From Nitratireductor luteus (GTDB lineage Bacteria > Pseudomonadota > Alphaproteobacteria > Rhizobiales > Rhizobiaceae), in assembly GCF_026162365.1 (NCBI RefSeq), contig NZ_JAOANW010000005.1, positions 186,001 to 250,000 on the forward strand: a DNA stretch of 64,000 nucleotides, written 5' to 3'. The translations under genes were made by a program, and so were the position numbers. The notes beneath the pieces are model-generated. The model saw only the letters and a list, made by a program, of their open reading frames with translations, was not told the DNA's origin and did no database searches. Shown piece by piece: positions 1 to 8,539 of the stretch (its first letter is position 1; each line of letters starts with the position of its first letter).

Positions 1-293
1 CCGATGTCCTCGAACACAGCCTCGATGACGAGATCGCAGTCGCTCAGCGCGTCGATCTCCGATGTCGCGGACAGCCGGGCGAGGATCTGGTCGCGCATCC
101 GGGTATCCATTTTTCCGCGCTGGACGGATTTGTCGAAGAACGCAGCGGTGTTCTGCGCCGCGCGCGACAGCCCTTCCGGCGATTTGTCGAACGCAATGGT
201 CCTGAAGCCGGCGCGCGCCGCCACGATGGCGATGCCGGCCCCCATCGTGCCGGCCGCGCCGCATACGCCTACGGTCTGGATGGTTTTCGTCAT
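1..293 (-). CDS. 3-hydroxyacyl-CoA dehydrogenase, N-terminal part (cut by window edge)
   Basis: Only the first 97 codons are in the window. They read as the NAD-binding Rossmann half of a 3-hydroxybutyryl/3-hydroxyacyl-CoA dehydrogenase (MTKTIQTVGVCGAAGTMGAG, later DLVIEAVFED), the enzyme that oxidises 3-hydroxyacyl-CoA to 3-ketoacyl-CoA in beta-oxidation. The glycine loop reads GAAGTMG, one residue longer than the usual GAGTMG. The ATG overlaps the stop of the upstream acyl-CoA dehydrogenase as ATGA, so it is the most distal visible gene of the catabolic operon. It could continue oxidation of the dicarboxylyl-CoA released by ring cleavage, but its substrate is an inference. Confidence 0.85.
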   Translation of the reverse strand, partial: MTKTIQTVGVCGAAGTMGAGIAIVAARAGFRTIAFDKSPEGLSRAAQNTAAFFDKSVQRGKMDTRMRDQILARLSATSEIDALSDCDLVIEAVFEDI

Positions 294-1456
294 TTGCGGA
301 TAAAGCTCTTTCCGATCAGTTGCCTGTGGATCTGGTTGGTTCCCTCCCAGATCTGCGTGATCTTCGCATCGCGCATAAGCCGCTCGACACGGTAGTCCTG
401 GCAGTATCCATAGCCGCCGAACATCTGGACGGCTTCGGTGGTCATGCGCATGGCGAGGTCGGATGCACGCATCTTGGCCATGGATGCTTCAATGCCGAAA
501 TCGGCCGTGCCTCCGTCGACGAGCGTTGCGACATGGTCCAGCCACGACTCGACAAAAGCGAGGTCGGTCGCCAGATCGGCAACCGTGAACTGGTTGGCTT
601 GAAACTCGATGATCCGTCTGCCGGACTGGCGCCGCTCGTTGATGTAACTGACCATGTCGTCGAAGGCGGCCCGAGCGATGCCGAGGGCATGCGCGGCGAC
701 GCTGGGGCGCGACTTGTTCAGGGACGCGAGAAGTATCTTCAGGCCGTCGCCCGGCTCGCCAATGAGATTGGCGCGCGGCACACGGCAGTCATTGAAGGAA
801 ATCGCGGCAGTCGAAGACGCCCTGTGACCCATCTTGTGCTCGGTGCGCACCACTTCGAACCCCGGCGTCCCCTTCTCGAAGATAAGCACGGAGATCGCCT
901 TGCGCGCGTCGTCGATTTCGCTCCACTTACCGAACAGAAGAATGAGGTCCGCCTGATCACCACTCGTGATGAAGAGCTTGCTACCGCTCACCACGATCTC
1001 ATCGCCATCGGGTGTGAAGCGGGTTTTCATTCCTGTGGCGTCGGAGCCGGCACCGGCCTCGGTAATTGCCAGCGCGCCGAGCCCGCCGTTCGCAATTCTC
1101 GGCAGAAGGCGGGTCTTCTGTTCCTCGGTACCGAAGTCGATAAGCGGCTTCATGCCGTGATAGTTCGTTGCATAGATGATCCCTGTTGAGGCGCAGGCGG
1201 CGGAGATGATTTTCACCACCTCCAGATAGAGACGGTAGGACATCGCCATGCCCTCGTAGGCCTCCGGCACGAAAATGGCGTTCAGCCCCAGTTCGTTGAG
1301 CGCATTCACGTTGCCATGAGGAAACTCACCGGTTCTGTCATAGTGCTCAGCCTGCGGCGCGATCACTTCGTCGGCGAGGCGACCGACCTGATCGAGGATC
1401 ATGCGCTCCTCTTCCGACCAATCGCGCCGGTGTTCGATCTGTTCAAGCACATTCAT
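290..1456 (-). CDS. Acyl-CoA dehydrogenase, AliB-like (candidate cyclohexanecarboxyl-CoA dehydrogenase)
   Basis: A 388-residue FAD-dependent acyl-CoA dehydrogenase that introduces an alpha,beta double bond into an acyl-CoA. The substrate/FAD signature ITEAGAGSD is at residues 131-139. The C-terminal signature IWEGTNQI is at 369-376, and its Glu371 matches the usual catalytic base. The start at 1456 is chosen because its ATG overlaps the stop of the upstream SDR (ATGA) and gives normal family length; the open frame runs further upstream into non-homologous sequence. Neighbours suggest an AliB role, desaturating cyclohexanecarboxyl-CoA to cyclohexene-carboxyl-CoA, but a generic short-chain acyl-CoA dehydrogenase remains possible. 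Confidence 0.9.
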   Translation of the reverse strand: MNVLEQIEHRRDWSEEERMILDQVGRLADEVIAPQAEHYDRTGEFPHGNVNALNELGLNAIFVPEAYEGMAMSYRLYLEVVKIISAACASTGIIYATNYHGMKPLIDFGTEEQKTRLLPRIANGGLGALAITEAGAGSDATGMKTRFTPDGDEIVVSGSKLFITSGDQADLILLFGKWSEIDDARKAISVLIFEKGTPGFEVVRTEHKMGHRASSTAAISFNDCRVPRANLIGEPGDGLKILLASLNKSRPSVAAHALGIARAAFDDMVSYINERRQSGRRIIEFQANQFTVADLATDLAFVESWLDHVATLVDGGTADFGIEASMAKMRASDLAMRMTTEAVQMFGGYGYCQDYRVERLMRDAKITQIWEGTNQIHRQLIGKSFIRK

Positions 1457-2163
1457 CGGATATGAACTCCCTGGCCGCCGTCGATGTAGATCGTCTCCCC
1501 GGTCAGGAAGACGATGTTCTCCGCGAACAGGGCGCCGACCAATCTGGCCACCTCGTCCGGATGCCCCGCCCGGCCCACCGGCACCCGGCGGCGAAGCCAT
1601 TTCTGGATTCTCTCATTGGCCAGAAACGCGCGATTGAGATCGGTTTCGATGTAGCCAGGGGCGACGTTGAGCAACGAAATCCCTGCGCCCGCCCATTCCG
1701 CGGCAAGGCAGCGCGTGATTGCTCCGACGGCCGCCTTGGACGACGCGTAAGCCACGTTTTCGGAGACGGCGAGACGGTCGACAAAAGAACCGATGTTGAC
1801 GATGAGCCCTTCACCACGGGCGACGAGATGCGGGTAGACATTCTGACACGCGACCAGCAGACCGGTCGTGTTGAGGCGCAAGGTGCTCTCGAATTCCTCG
1901 ACCGTGAGCTCGATGGTGGGTTTTTCGGAATGCGCGCCGGCCGCATTGACCAGGCCCACGATTGCACCTTTGGCGGCCACTTCCTGGAAAGCCGCCGAAA
2001 TGGCTCCGGGGTCCGAAACGTCGCACGCCACGCCGTAGCCCGCCGGCGCCTCGCCCGATCGGGACACGGAGGCGATGCGATAGCCTCGCCGCTCCAGGTC
2101 GAGCGCGATTGCCGCGCCTATCCCCCGGCTCGCGCCCGTAACCACTATCTGACCTTCAGGCAT
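1453..2163 (-). CDS. Short-chain dehydrogenase/reductase, BadH-like
   Basis: A 236-residue classical SDR with the cofactor loop TGASRGIG at residues 9-16, NAAGA near 73-77, and a complete active site (Ser126, Tyr139, Lys143 in YASSK). The family oxidises a hydroxyl to a ketone, or the reverse, with NAD(P). In the bad/ali pathway the equivalent enzyme, BadH, oxidises 2-hydroxycyclohexanecarboxyl-CoA to the 2-keto form. The ATG at 2163 lies inside the end of the upstream hydratase gene (8-bp overlap) and the stop overlaps the next start, which indicates translational coupling. A FabG-like reductase is the alternative if the operon substrate is different. Confidence 0.85.
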   Translation of the reverse strand: MPEGQIVVTGASRGIGAAIALDLERRGYRIASVSRSGEAPAGYGVACDVSDPGAISAAFQEVAAKGAIVGLVNAAGAHSEKPTIELTVEEFESTLRLNTTGLLVACQNVYPHLVARGEGLIVNIGSFVDRLAVSENVAYASSKAAVGAITRCLAAEWAGAGISLLNVAPGYIETDLNRAFLANERIQKWLRRRVPVGRAGHPDEVARLVGALFAENIVFLTGETIYIDGGQGVHIR

Positions 2164-2923
2164 CTTTGAACTCCGGCTTGCGCTTTTCAACGAATGCGGC
2201 GAGGCCCTCTTCGGCGTCCGCCGTCCTGTATGCGAGTGTGGAAAGATCGGCCTCGACTTTCAGACCCTCTGCAACAGGGAGGTCGAGTGCGCGCCTGACG
2301 GCGTCTCGCGCAAAGCCAATCGATGGCACGCTGAAACGGGTGATCTCGCTTGCATAGGCCATTGCCGCCGCGACCACATCCGTATCCACCAGCCGGTTGG
2401 CAAGGCCGATCCTCTCGGCCTCGGCCGCGTCGATCGTGCGACCGGTGAGGATGATATCCAGAGCATGCGCCTCGCCGATCAGTCGTGGCAGGCGCTGTGT
2501 GCCGCCATAGCCGGGGATCAGGCCGAGTCTGATTTCCGGGAGGCCCATCTTGGCGTTGGCCGAGACGATCCTGAGCGTGCAGGCAAGCGCAAGCTCCAAG
2601 CCGCCGCCGAATGCGTAGCCGTTGATAGCCGCAATCGAAATGACCGGCAGTCGGGCGATCTTCTCGAACACGGCCTGGCCGAGCTCGGCGCCCCGCTTCT
2701 GCTCCATCAACTGCCTGTGTCGAAGCTCTTCGATGTCTGCACCAGCGCAAAAGGCCTTGTTGCCCGCCCCCGTCACAATCAGCGCTCGCACAGACGAACT
2801 GGCCACCTCGTCGAGCCGGGCGTCGAGTTTCCTCAGCACTTCGAAAGACAGGGCGTTCAGCTTGTCCGGCCTGTTGAGCGTGATGACAGCGAAAGGGCCA
2901 GTAATCTCCAGACCGACCGTCAT
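2156..2923 (-). CDS. Enoyl-CoA hydratase, BadK-like
   Basis: A 255-residue crotonase-fold protein that adds water across an enoyl-CoA double bond. Both acid/base glutamates of true hydratases are visible: Glu110 in GGGLEL and Glu130 in GLPEIRLG, followed by IPGYGGTQRLPR. The second crotonase of this operon lacks them, so the two have different jobs. By position between ligase and SDR it would act as BadK, hydrating cyclohex-1-ene-1-carboxyl-CoA to the 2-hydroxy compound. Its start overlaps the ligase stop (ATGA). Substrate specificity is inferred from context only. Confidence 0.88.
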   Translation of the reverse strand: MTVGLEITGPFAVITLNRPDKLNALSFEVLRKLDARLDEVASSSVRALIVTGAGNKAFCAGADIEELRHRQLMEQKRGAELGQAVFEKIARLPVISIAAINGYAFGGGLELALACTLRIVSANAKMGLPEIRLGLIPGYGGTQRLPRLIGEAHALDIILTGRTIDAAEAERIGLANRLVDTDVVAAAMAYASEITRFSVPSIGFARDAVRRALDLPVAEGLKVEADLSTLAYRTADAEEGLAAFVEKRKPEFKDA

Positions 2924-4536
2924 TTCGCACCTGCGAGCTGATAGCGGATTGGTGTCGGCTTGATCTCGTGGCGGTTGGCCATTTCCACAAGCTCGCGCTT
3001 CAGAATCTTGCCGCTTGCAGTGAGCGGAAAGCTATCCACCCGCAGAAAATATTCCGGCATGTCGTACTTCGAAAGACCCTCCTCTGCGAGATGCAGCAGC
3101 AGGTCTTCCGGTTCCGCATCGCCGATGATGGCTATGCACACGCGCTCGCCGAGCCGTGGGTCCGCCACCGGAAAGCAGGCGACCCGCTCGACGCGATCAT
3201 GGCGCATGGCGACCGCCTCTATGTGGGCCGGATAGATGTTATGGCCGCCGCGAATGATGAGGTCCTTGATGCGGCCCTCGATCGTCAGGTTGCCACGCTC
3301 GTCCAACGACCCCAGGTCACCGGACATAAACCACCCATCCTTGTTGAACGATTTTTCCGTCGCGTTCTGATCGTCAAAGTAGCCCAACATCAGTGCGGCG
3401 CCGCGTCCCCCGATCTGTCCGATGCCGCCGGCAGGAAGCTGCGTGTCCTGATCGTCGGAATCGAAGATGCGGACCTCGTATGCGCTTCCACCACGCCCGC
3501 AGGTGTTAACGATCGTCTCGATGTCGTCGTCGGGGTGGGTGTATTGATGCGACGAGTTTTCGGTCATGCCGTAGACGTTCTGTGCCTTGATGCCTTGCCG
3601 GACGAAGGCATCGGCGACCGACGGCGGAATGGGCGAACCCGCCATGTAGAAGACTTCGACATCGCCGAGACGGCGCAATCCGCGCTGCTTCTGGCTTTCC
3701 AGAATGTCCATCGCATGGGTCGGAACCCCCATCACATAGCTGGCTCCGGATTCAATGATCCAGTCCAGGCGGCTGAGGCCTGCCGGGGCGTCATCAGTCG
3801 TCAGGTTGCCGCCCGCTATCAGCCATTGGGCGACTGCCACCCAGGCGATGTGGTGTGACAGCGGGGAGAGCGTGAGGATCGAAGTTTCGGGACCGTGGTT
3901 CCAGTCCCTTGCAAGTTCGCGCGCGTTGGCCAGCAGGGTGTTGTGCGAATGCATGACGCATTTCGGCTCGCCCGTCGTTCCGGATGTGAAGGCCAGGTAG
4001 GCAACGCAGTCGGGATCTGTGTTCGGCTGGGCCAGATTCGGGGCCGCCCCCGGCAAGGTCTCCGGTGTGAAGACCATCTTGAGGCTTTTGACCTCGGACA
4101 GGATCGCGTCGAAATTCGCAGTCGTCCGGTCTGCGCCCCAACCATCCTCCGTCAAAAGGATACGCGTCGACAGGCGATTGAGTCGTGTCCCGATCTCGGC
4201 GCAGGTGTGCGTCCGGTGCAGGGACGGGTTGCAAGCGAACCCCTCCCGGGCGCATGCCAGGAACATCAGGATGCCTTCGAGCTTGTTCGACATCCAGATC
4301 GAGACGCGGTCGCCGCCCTGCAGGCCGTAGATGCGCAACTCCGCAGCGATGCCATCGACCCGCGCAAGCACTTCGGCCCAGGTGAGGTGGCTTGTTCCGT
4401 CGCGAAGAGCAGGAACGTCGGGACGCGCCGCCGCGTTTGCGACCAGCAGGCTGTAGAACGTGTCCTGCGTCCAAAGTCCGGCATCGTAATAGCGCTGCGC
4501 CACGCCAGGATTGTGGAGAGTGAGATACGGTCGCAT
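2920..4536 (-). CDS. AMP-forming acyl-CoA synthetase, AliA-like
   Basis: A 538-residue ANL-superfamily ligase that activates a carboxylic acid to its acyl-CoA through an acyl-AMP. The AMP-binding motif FTSGTTGEPK is at residues 183-192. The hinge region holds SGDLGSLDERG and GRIKDLIIRGG, and the catalytic Lys510 lies in LTASGK. The length is typical. It sits 3 nt after the BadI-like gene and overlaps the BadK-like gene, so it is probably the pathway entry enzyme (cyclohexanecarboxylate-CoA ligase in the bad/ali model). Related ligases act on fatty, bile or aromatic acids, so the substrate is not proven by sequence. Confidence 0.88.
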   Translation of the reverse strand: MRPYLTLHNPGVAQRYYDAGLWTQDTFYSLLVANAAARPDVPALRDGTSHLTWAEVLARVDGIAAELRIYGLQGGDRVSIWMSNKLEGILMFLACAREGFACNPSLHRTHTCAEIGTRLNRLSTRILLTEDGWGADRTTANFDAILSEVKSLKMVFTPETLPGAAPNLAQPNTDPDCVAYLAFTSGTTGEPKCVMHSHNTLLANARELARDWNHGPETSILTLSPLSHHIAWVAVAQWLIAGGNLTTDDAPAGLSRLDWIIESGASYVMGVPTHAMDILESQKQRGLRRLGDVEVFYMAGSPIPPSVADAFVRQGIKAQNVYGMTENSSHQYTHPDDDIETIVNTCGRGGSAYEVRIFDSDDQDTQLPAGGIGQIGGRGAALMLGYFDDQNATEKSFNKDGWFMSGDLGSLDERGNLTIEGRIKDLIIRGGHNIYPAHIEAVAMRHDRVERVACFPVADPRLGERVCIAIIGDAEPEDLLLHLAEEGLSKYDMPEYFLRVDSFPLTASGKILKRELVEMANRHEIKPTPIRYQLAGAK

Positions 4537-4539
4537 TGG

Positions 4540-5319
4540 TCAGCTTCCGAACTTGCCTGCGTCAGGCTCGCGCCGCGCGGAGAACGCATCGGCGAGTTCA
4601 TGCGCTTCGTCGCTCTCAAGGTACGACCGCAACAGCAAGTCGTGCGCCATGCGCGACAGGCCCGATACGCCACCATGCCGGGCATTGAAGGCCGCCTTGA
4701 TGGAAGCCAGCGCGAAGGAGCCGCGCGCCGCTATTTCCAGGGCAAACTTCTGTGTTTCCTCGGCAAGATCTTCGTCGGCGACGACCTTGTTGATCAAGCC
4801 CAAAGCCAATGCCTCGTCGGCCGTTATTTTCGGATTGCGGTACCAGATTTCCTTGGCTTTCTTCTTGCCGACCAGGTCTTCGAGATACCAGGTGCCGTAG
4901 CCGGCATCGAACGATCCTACCATCGGCCCGACCTGCCTGAAGATCGCGCTCTTCTTGGCGATTGTGCAGTCGCATACCATTTGAAGAACGTTGCCGCCGC
5001 CGACCGCGAAACCGTTGACGGACGCGATTACAGGCTTTTGCAGCTTGTCAATTGCCTCATACATCTCGAGCGTGGGCAGCGTGCCGGCATAAAGCATTGT
5101 GTCCTCCATACCGTCCTTGCGGCCGCCAACGCAGAAAAACTGGTTTCCTGCCCCGGTGAGCACGACCACGCGGGTTCTGGTCTCGCGCCGGATCGTTTCA
5201 ATGCAGTCGCGGATTTCGTGGCACATGGTCACGTTGAACATGTTGCCGTCGTCCGGTCGGTTCAACGTGATCGTCCCGATGGGACCGGTTTCCTGATAAA
5301 GAATGGTTTCGTATGTCAT
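4540..5319 (-). CDS. Crotonase-fold hydrolase/synthase of the BadI/MenB group (candidate 2-ketocyclohexanecarboxyl-CoA hydrolase)
   Basis: A 259-residue crotonase-fold protein with the special features of the BadI/MenB branch: AVGGGNVLQ (residues 105-113), QVGPMVGSFDAGYGT (about 129-143, with Asp138) and KKKAKEIWY. The hydratase glutamates are replaced. BadI cleaves the ring of 2-ketocyclohexanecarboxyl-CoA to give pimeloyl-CoA. MenB (naphthoyl-CoA synthase) shares these motifs, but no other menaquinone gene is nearby, while ligase, dehydrogenase, hydratase and SDR partners are adjacent. The length fits BadI and is too short for 6-oxocyclohexene-carbonyl-CoA hydrolase. This gene is the strongest clue to the pathway. 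Confidence 0.82.
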   Translation of the reverse strand: MTYETILYQETGPIGTITLNRPDDGNMFNVTMCHEIRDCIETIRRETRTRVVVLTGAGNQFFCVGGRKDGMEDTMLYAGTLPTLEMYEAIDKLQKPVIASVNGFAVGGGNVLQMVCDCTIAKKSAIFRQVGPMVGSFDAGYGTWYLEDLVGKKKAKEIWYRNPKITADEALALGLINKVVADEDLAEETQKFALEIAARGSFALASIKAAFNARHGGVSGLSRMAHDLLLRSYLESDEAHELADAFSARREPDAGKFGS

Positions 5320-5329
5320 GGACCGCCTT

Positions 5330-6580
5330 TCAGATGATATCGGCCGCTCGAAGGCGGGCCAGCTTCCCAGGATCGTAGTTCAGTATTTCGCGGAAAGCGC
5401 TCTCGGTATGCTCCCCTGTTCGTGGTGGCGCCGTGCGGGCGATGTTTGCGCGGCCATCGATGCGGATGCCGTTGCCGACCTGGGGAACCGTGCCGTTCCC
5501 CGATCGCAAGCGATAAAAGAGACCGCGCTCCAGCAGTTGCGGATCCCGAACGACATCTCCGAGGCTGTTGATGGGGCCGACGGGAATGCGCGCTTGCCTT
5601 AGAAATTCAAGCCAATGGCCCGCCCCCTTGGTTTTGAGAATCCCTTGTATCTTGGCGACAATTTCCGGGCGGAAGGCCCGGCGATCCGAATTGGTACGGA
5701 AGCGCTCATCGGCGCCGTATTCAGGCTCACCGAGAGCCTGCCAGAACCGCGACCAGATATTGTCGTTGCCGAGACCGATGGTGATCGGGTTGTCGGCGGT
5801 TTCAAACGCCTGGTAGACCGCGATGACGCTGTCCTTGCCGCCCGATCTCCGGGCGCCGATGCCGGAGCCCAGATAGGAGACGAGCTGACAGTTGAGGAAC
5901 CGGGTCATGGAATCCACCAGAGCTATGTCGATTGTCGCACCCTGGCGCGTTCGCCCGCGCCGTATCAAGGCAGAAAGCGCCGCGTATGCCGCATCCTGCC
6001 CCGCCAGGAGATCAGCCGCCGGCGCACCGATCTTCTGAGGCGTTCCATCGGCTTCGCCGGTCATGTCCATAATGCCGGAATAGCCCTCGGCGATCAGGTC
6101 GTAGCAGGGCCAGTCCGCACGCGCGCCTTCCATGCCGAAGCCGGTTATGGACACGTAGATCAGGTCGGGTTTGCGGGTCCTGAGCGTCTGGTCGTCGAGC
6201 CCCAGTTTGCGGGATACCCGCGGCGGCGTGTTCACCAGGACGATATCCGCCTTGTCGACGAAATCGTACAGGACGTCGCGGGCCTGTTCATTCGTCAGGT
6301 CGAGAACGACGCTCTTCTTGTTCCTGTTGACGCTCAGGAACCACAGCGCCTCGCCGTCATGAAACGGGGGACCCCAGGATCGGGTATCATCGCCTCCGGG
6401 GCGTTCGATCTTGATGACCTCGGCCCCCATGTCGCCGAGCATCATGCCGGCGTAAGGACCGGCGACGGATGTCGTAAGGTCGAGGACGATGATGTCGGAA
6501 AGCATCCTGTCTCCGTCTTGATCGCCATCCAGCAGCGGCAACAGTTCGTGTGGAAGCGATGCGGAATGCTCTGAGTTCAT
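5330..6580 (-). CDS. CaiB/BaiF (class III) CoA-transferase
   Basis: A 416-residue class III acyl-CoA transferase. The expected catalytic aspartate is Asp190 in GAPAADLLAG. It moves CoA between a donor acyl-CoA, often succinyl-CoA, and a carboxylic acid, so it offers a second route of substrate activation or of CoA recycling beside the AMP ligase. It is the first gene of the operon and the closest to the sigma-54 promoter. An internal ATG at 6505 (residue 26) has a better ribosome site (GGAG seven bases upstream) and starts exactly at the conserved fold, so the true protein may be 391 residues. Confidence 0.85.
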   Translation of the reverse strand: MNSEHSASLPHELLPLLDGDQDGDRMLSDIIVLDLTTSVAGPYAGMMLGDMGAEVIKIERPGGDDTRSWGPPFHDGEALWFLSVNRNKKSVVLDLTNEQARDVLYDFVDKADIVLVNTPPRVSRKLGLDDQTLRTRKPDLIYVSITGFGMEGARADWPCYDLIAEGYSGIMDMTGEADGTPQKIGAPAADLLAGQDAAYAALSALIRRGRTRQGATIDIALVDSMTRFLNCQLVSYLGSGIGARRSGGKDSVIAVYQAFETADNPITIGLGNDNIWSRFWQALGEPEYGADERFRTNSDRRAFRPEIVAKIQGILKTKGAGHWLEFLRQARIPVGPINSLGDVVRDPQLLERGLFYRLRSGNGTVPQVGNGIRIDGRANIARTAPPRTGEHTESAFREILNYDPGKLARLRAADII

Positions 6581-6626
6581 AATGCTGCTCGTTCAGTCAA
6601 CGCCTGAGGTCAGATACGCCAGTCTG

Positions 6627-6642
6627 AGCAAGCGGCATGCCA
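6627..6642 (-). promoter_or_regulatory. Sigma-54 (-24/-12) promoter of the catabolic operon
   Basis: Read on the minus strand this is TGGCATGCCGCTTGCT, which matches the RpoN consensus TGGCAC-G-N4-TTGC(A/T) at every key base except C to T at the sixth position. GG and GC keep the strict spacing. Transcription would start near 6616, about 36 nt before the CoA-transferase ATG. A sigma-54 activator gene lies directly upstream in the opposite orientation. Confidence 0.8.
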
Positions 6643-6723
6643 ATTGCAGGAATCCGCGCAAAAGATGGGTTTGGGCCGGAAACCGGCGCGCAATCGATCC
6701 TGGACGGGGAGTGGGCGTCCAAA

Positions 6724-6744
6724 AGTGTCTTTGGCAAAGACACT
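6724..6744. promoter_or_regulatory. Perfect palindrome, probable activator-binding (UAS) site
   Basis: Two perfect 10-bp arms, AGTGTCTTTG and CAAAGACACT, are separated by a single G. The site lies between the divergent start codons at 6580 and 6816 and roughly 90-110 bp upstream of the -24/-12 element, the normal distance for a bound bacterial enhancer-binding protein. A smaller CACTAGTG palindrome follows at 6750-6757 and could be a half-strength second site. Binding by the adjacent activator is an inference. Confidence 0.65.
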
Positions 6745-6815
6745 GCCTGCACTAGTGTGTATTCGCTGCGGTCGGAACGGGTTGTTCAGGCCGTTTAAGA
6801 AAGCAGAAGGTGGCT

Positions 6816-8435
6816 ATGTCGAGTGTTCTTGGCTTTGCGCTGACGGAGAACGGACGCGTGATCCTGGCGCGCGGACTTGGAGAAGATCCGCGAGTCCGCG
6901 CGCTGATAAGCGATGATTCCTGGCTCGAAAAGGCGGGAAAGCGACGGTTGCAGCCGCTTATCCTCGATCGGAAACACTATTCTGTTCTGCTCTTTCCAGT
7001 CCCGGACGGACATCTTGTCCTCATTTGCGAGGCACGCGAGCCCTTGGTCGAGTTCCTGGCCTCGGTGGATTTTGCGTACGAGATTTTCGAGCACCTGCTC
7101 GCCAATCCCTTCGACGCCATGACCGTCGTGGATGACCAGGCCCGGGTCGTCTACATATCGCCGGTCCATGAGAAGTTCTTCGGCCTCGAGCATGGAGAGG
7201 CGAACGGCAAGCCGGTCAGGCAGGTCATCGAAAACACCAGGCTCGATTCCGTGGTGCGCACGGGCAAGGCGGAGGTCGGCCACATCCAAAAGATGCGTGG
7301 CACGGAGCGGGTCGTTTCACGCATGCCGATCCTGTCCGACGACAAGATTGTCGGCGCGGTGGGGCGCGTGATGTTCAGGGGGCCCGAGCAACTGGCGGCT
7401 CTCAGCAAACGCGTTTCTGCACTCGAGGACGAGGTCGAGTTTCACAAGCGTCAGGTCGATGCCCTCCGCAGGCGCGGCTACGGGCTGGACAGTCTGATCG
7501 GAGAAAGCCAGCCGATGCAGCGGCTGAAGCGCGAGATCGCCAAAATCGCACCGCTTGAGATTCCCGTCCTGATCTTCGGCGAAAGCGGCACAGGGAAGGA
7601 ACTGGTCGCGCAGTCGCTGCAAGCCTTGAGTCTTCGGCGCGACAACCAGATGGTCATGGTCAACTCCGCAGCGTTGCCGGCCAACCTCGTCGAAGCCGAA
7701 CTCTTCGGTTACGAACCTGGTGCCTTCACCGGAGCGGACAAGCGCGGCCGCATCGGCAAGTTCGAGCAGGCTCACGAAGGCACGATCTTCCTCGATGAAA
7801 TCGGCGACATGCCGCTCGAGGTGCAGGTCAAGCTGTTGCGCGTGCTTCAGGACAAGCTCGTCGAGCGGGTGGGCGCGACGAAGCCGCGGCAGGTCGATTT
7901 CAGATTGATCAGCGCGACCAATCGGGATCTGCAATCCCTTGTCTCGGAAGGCAAGTTCAGGCTGGACCTCTTCTATCGGATCACTCCATTGGTCATTCAG
8001 GTGCCGCCGCTGCGCAACCGGGTGGAAGACATCGAGCTGCTGGTCGCGCATTTTCTTCAGGAATTGTCGCTGCAGCATCGCAAGCCTGCGCCCGACTTGG
8101 ACGAAGCGGCGCTCGCCTACCTGCAGGAGCAGCCCTGGCCGGGGAACATCAGACAGCTCAGGCAGGAGATCGAACGGGCGTTCGTCTTCGCGGAAGACGG
8201 GCGCATCACTCCCGACACGCTGATGAGCTATGGCGATTTTTCACCCTCGACGGTGCTTCCCGCAGCAACAGCATCGGTCGGCGCCGAAGGCCGCAGCATG
8301 CGTGATGTTGTGGCGCAGACCGAGACTGACTTGGTTCGCAACGCCATGGAGCACCACCGCGGCAACAAGAAGCGTGTGGCAGAGGAGCTGGGAATATCGC
8401 GCTCCTACCTCTACAAACTTCTCGATCAGCAATAG
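6816..8435 (+). CDS. Sigma-54-dependent transcriptional activator (PAS / AAA+ / Fis)
   Basis: A 539-residue bacterial enhancer-binding protein. Residues about 95-185 look like a PAS sensor domain. A short coiled linker (about 195-220) leads to the AAA+ domain with Walker A GESGTGKE (255-262), the sigma-54 contact loop GAFTGA (302-307) and Walker B TIFLDE (323-328). The C-terminus carries a Fis-type helix-turn-helix (KKRVAEELGISRSYLYKLL). ATG 6816 is preferred over GTG 6810 because AGAAGG sits five bases upstream of it. It is flanked by two sigma-54 promoters, toward the catabolic operon and toward the next SDR, and probably controls both in response to a pathway metabolite. The ligand is unknown. 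Confidence 0.92.
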   Translation: MSSVLGFALTENGRVILARGLGEDPRVRALISDDSWLEKAGKRRLQPLILDRKHYSVLLFPVPDGHLVLICEAREPLVEFLASVDFAYEIFEHLLANPFDAMTVVDDQARVVYISPVHEKFFGLEHGEANGKPVRQVIENTRLDSVVRTGKAEVGHIQKMRGTERVVSRMPILSDDKIVGAVGRVMFRGPEQLAALSKRVSALEDEVEFHKRQVDALRRRGYGLDSLIGESQPMQRLKREIAKIAPLEIPVLIFGESGTGKELVAQSLQALSLRRDNQMVMVNSAALPANLVEAELFGYEPGAFTGADKRGRIGKFEQAHEGTIFLDEIGDMPLEVQVKLLRVLQDKLVERVGATKPRQVDFRLISATNRDLQSLVSEGKFRLDLFYRITPLVIQVPPLRNRVEDIELLVAHFLQELSLQHRKPAPDLDEAALAYLQEQPWPGNIRQLRQEIERAFVFAEDGRITPDTLMSYGDFSPSTVLPAATASVGAEGRSMRDVVAQTETDLVRNAMEHHRGNKKRVAEELGISRSYLYKLLDQQ

Positions 8436-8489
8436 CATTTTTTGCCGGCGTAGTTTTGAACGGCCGAAGGCAGCCGTCATTCGTGCGTT

Positions 8490-8505
8490 TGGCACGTGAC
8501 TTGCA
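8490..8505 (+). promoter_or_regulatory. Consensus sigma-54 promoter of the downstream SDR
   Basis: TGGCACGTGACTTGCA is an exact match to TGGCACG-N4-TTGCA. The start point would fall near 8516, about 24 nt before the SDR ATG at 8540. It lies 55-70 bp after the activator stop. No copy of the 6724-6744 palindrome is visible within 250 bp upstream, so activation may use a degenerate site or act from a distance. Confidence 0.85.
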
Positions 8506-8539
8506 AGATCGCTCTGCGAAACCGTTGCAGGAGACAGGC

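Noticed and set aside
320-1189. A 289-codon plus-strand frame
   Set aside because: Antisense to the acyl-CoA dehydrogenase, which has complete motifs; no homology-like sequence on the plus strand.
4540-5319. Menaquinone synthase MenB
   Set aside because: Motifs are shared with MenB, but no other men gene is present and the neighbours match the bad/ali pathway; kept as BadI-like with MenB as alternative.
5615-6574. A 319-codon plus-strand frame
   Set aside because: Antisense shadow of the CoA-transferase; no recognisable motif.
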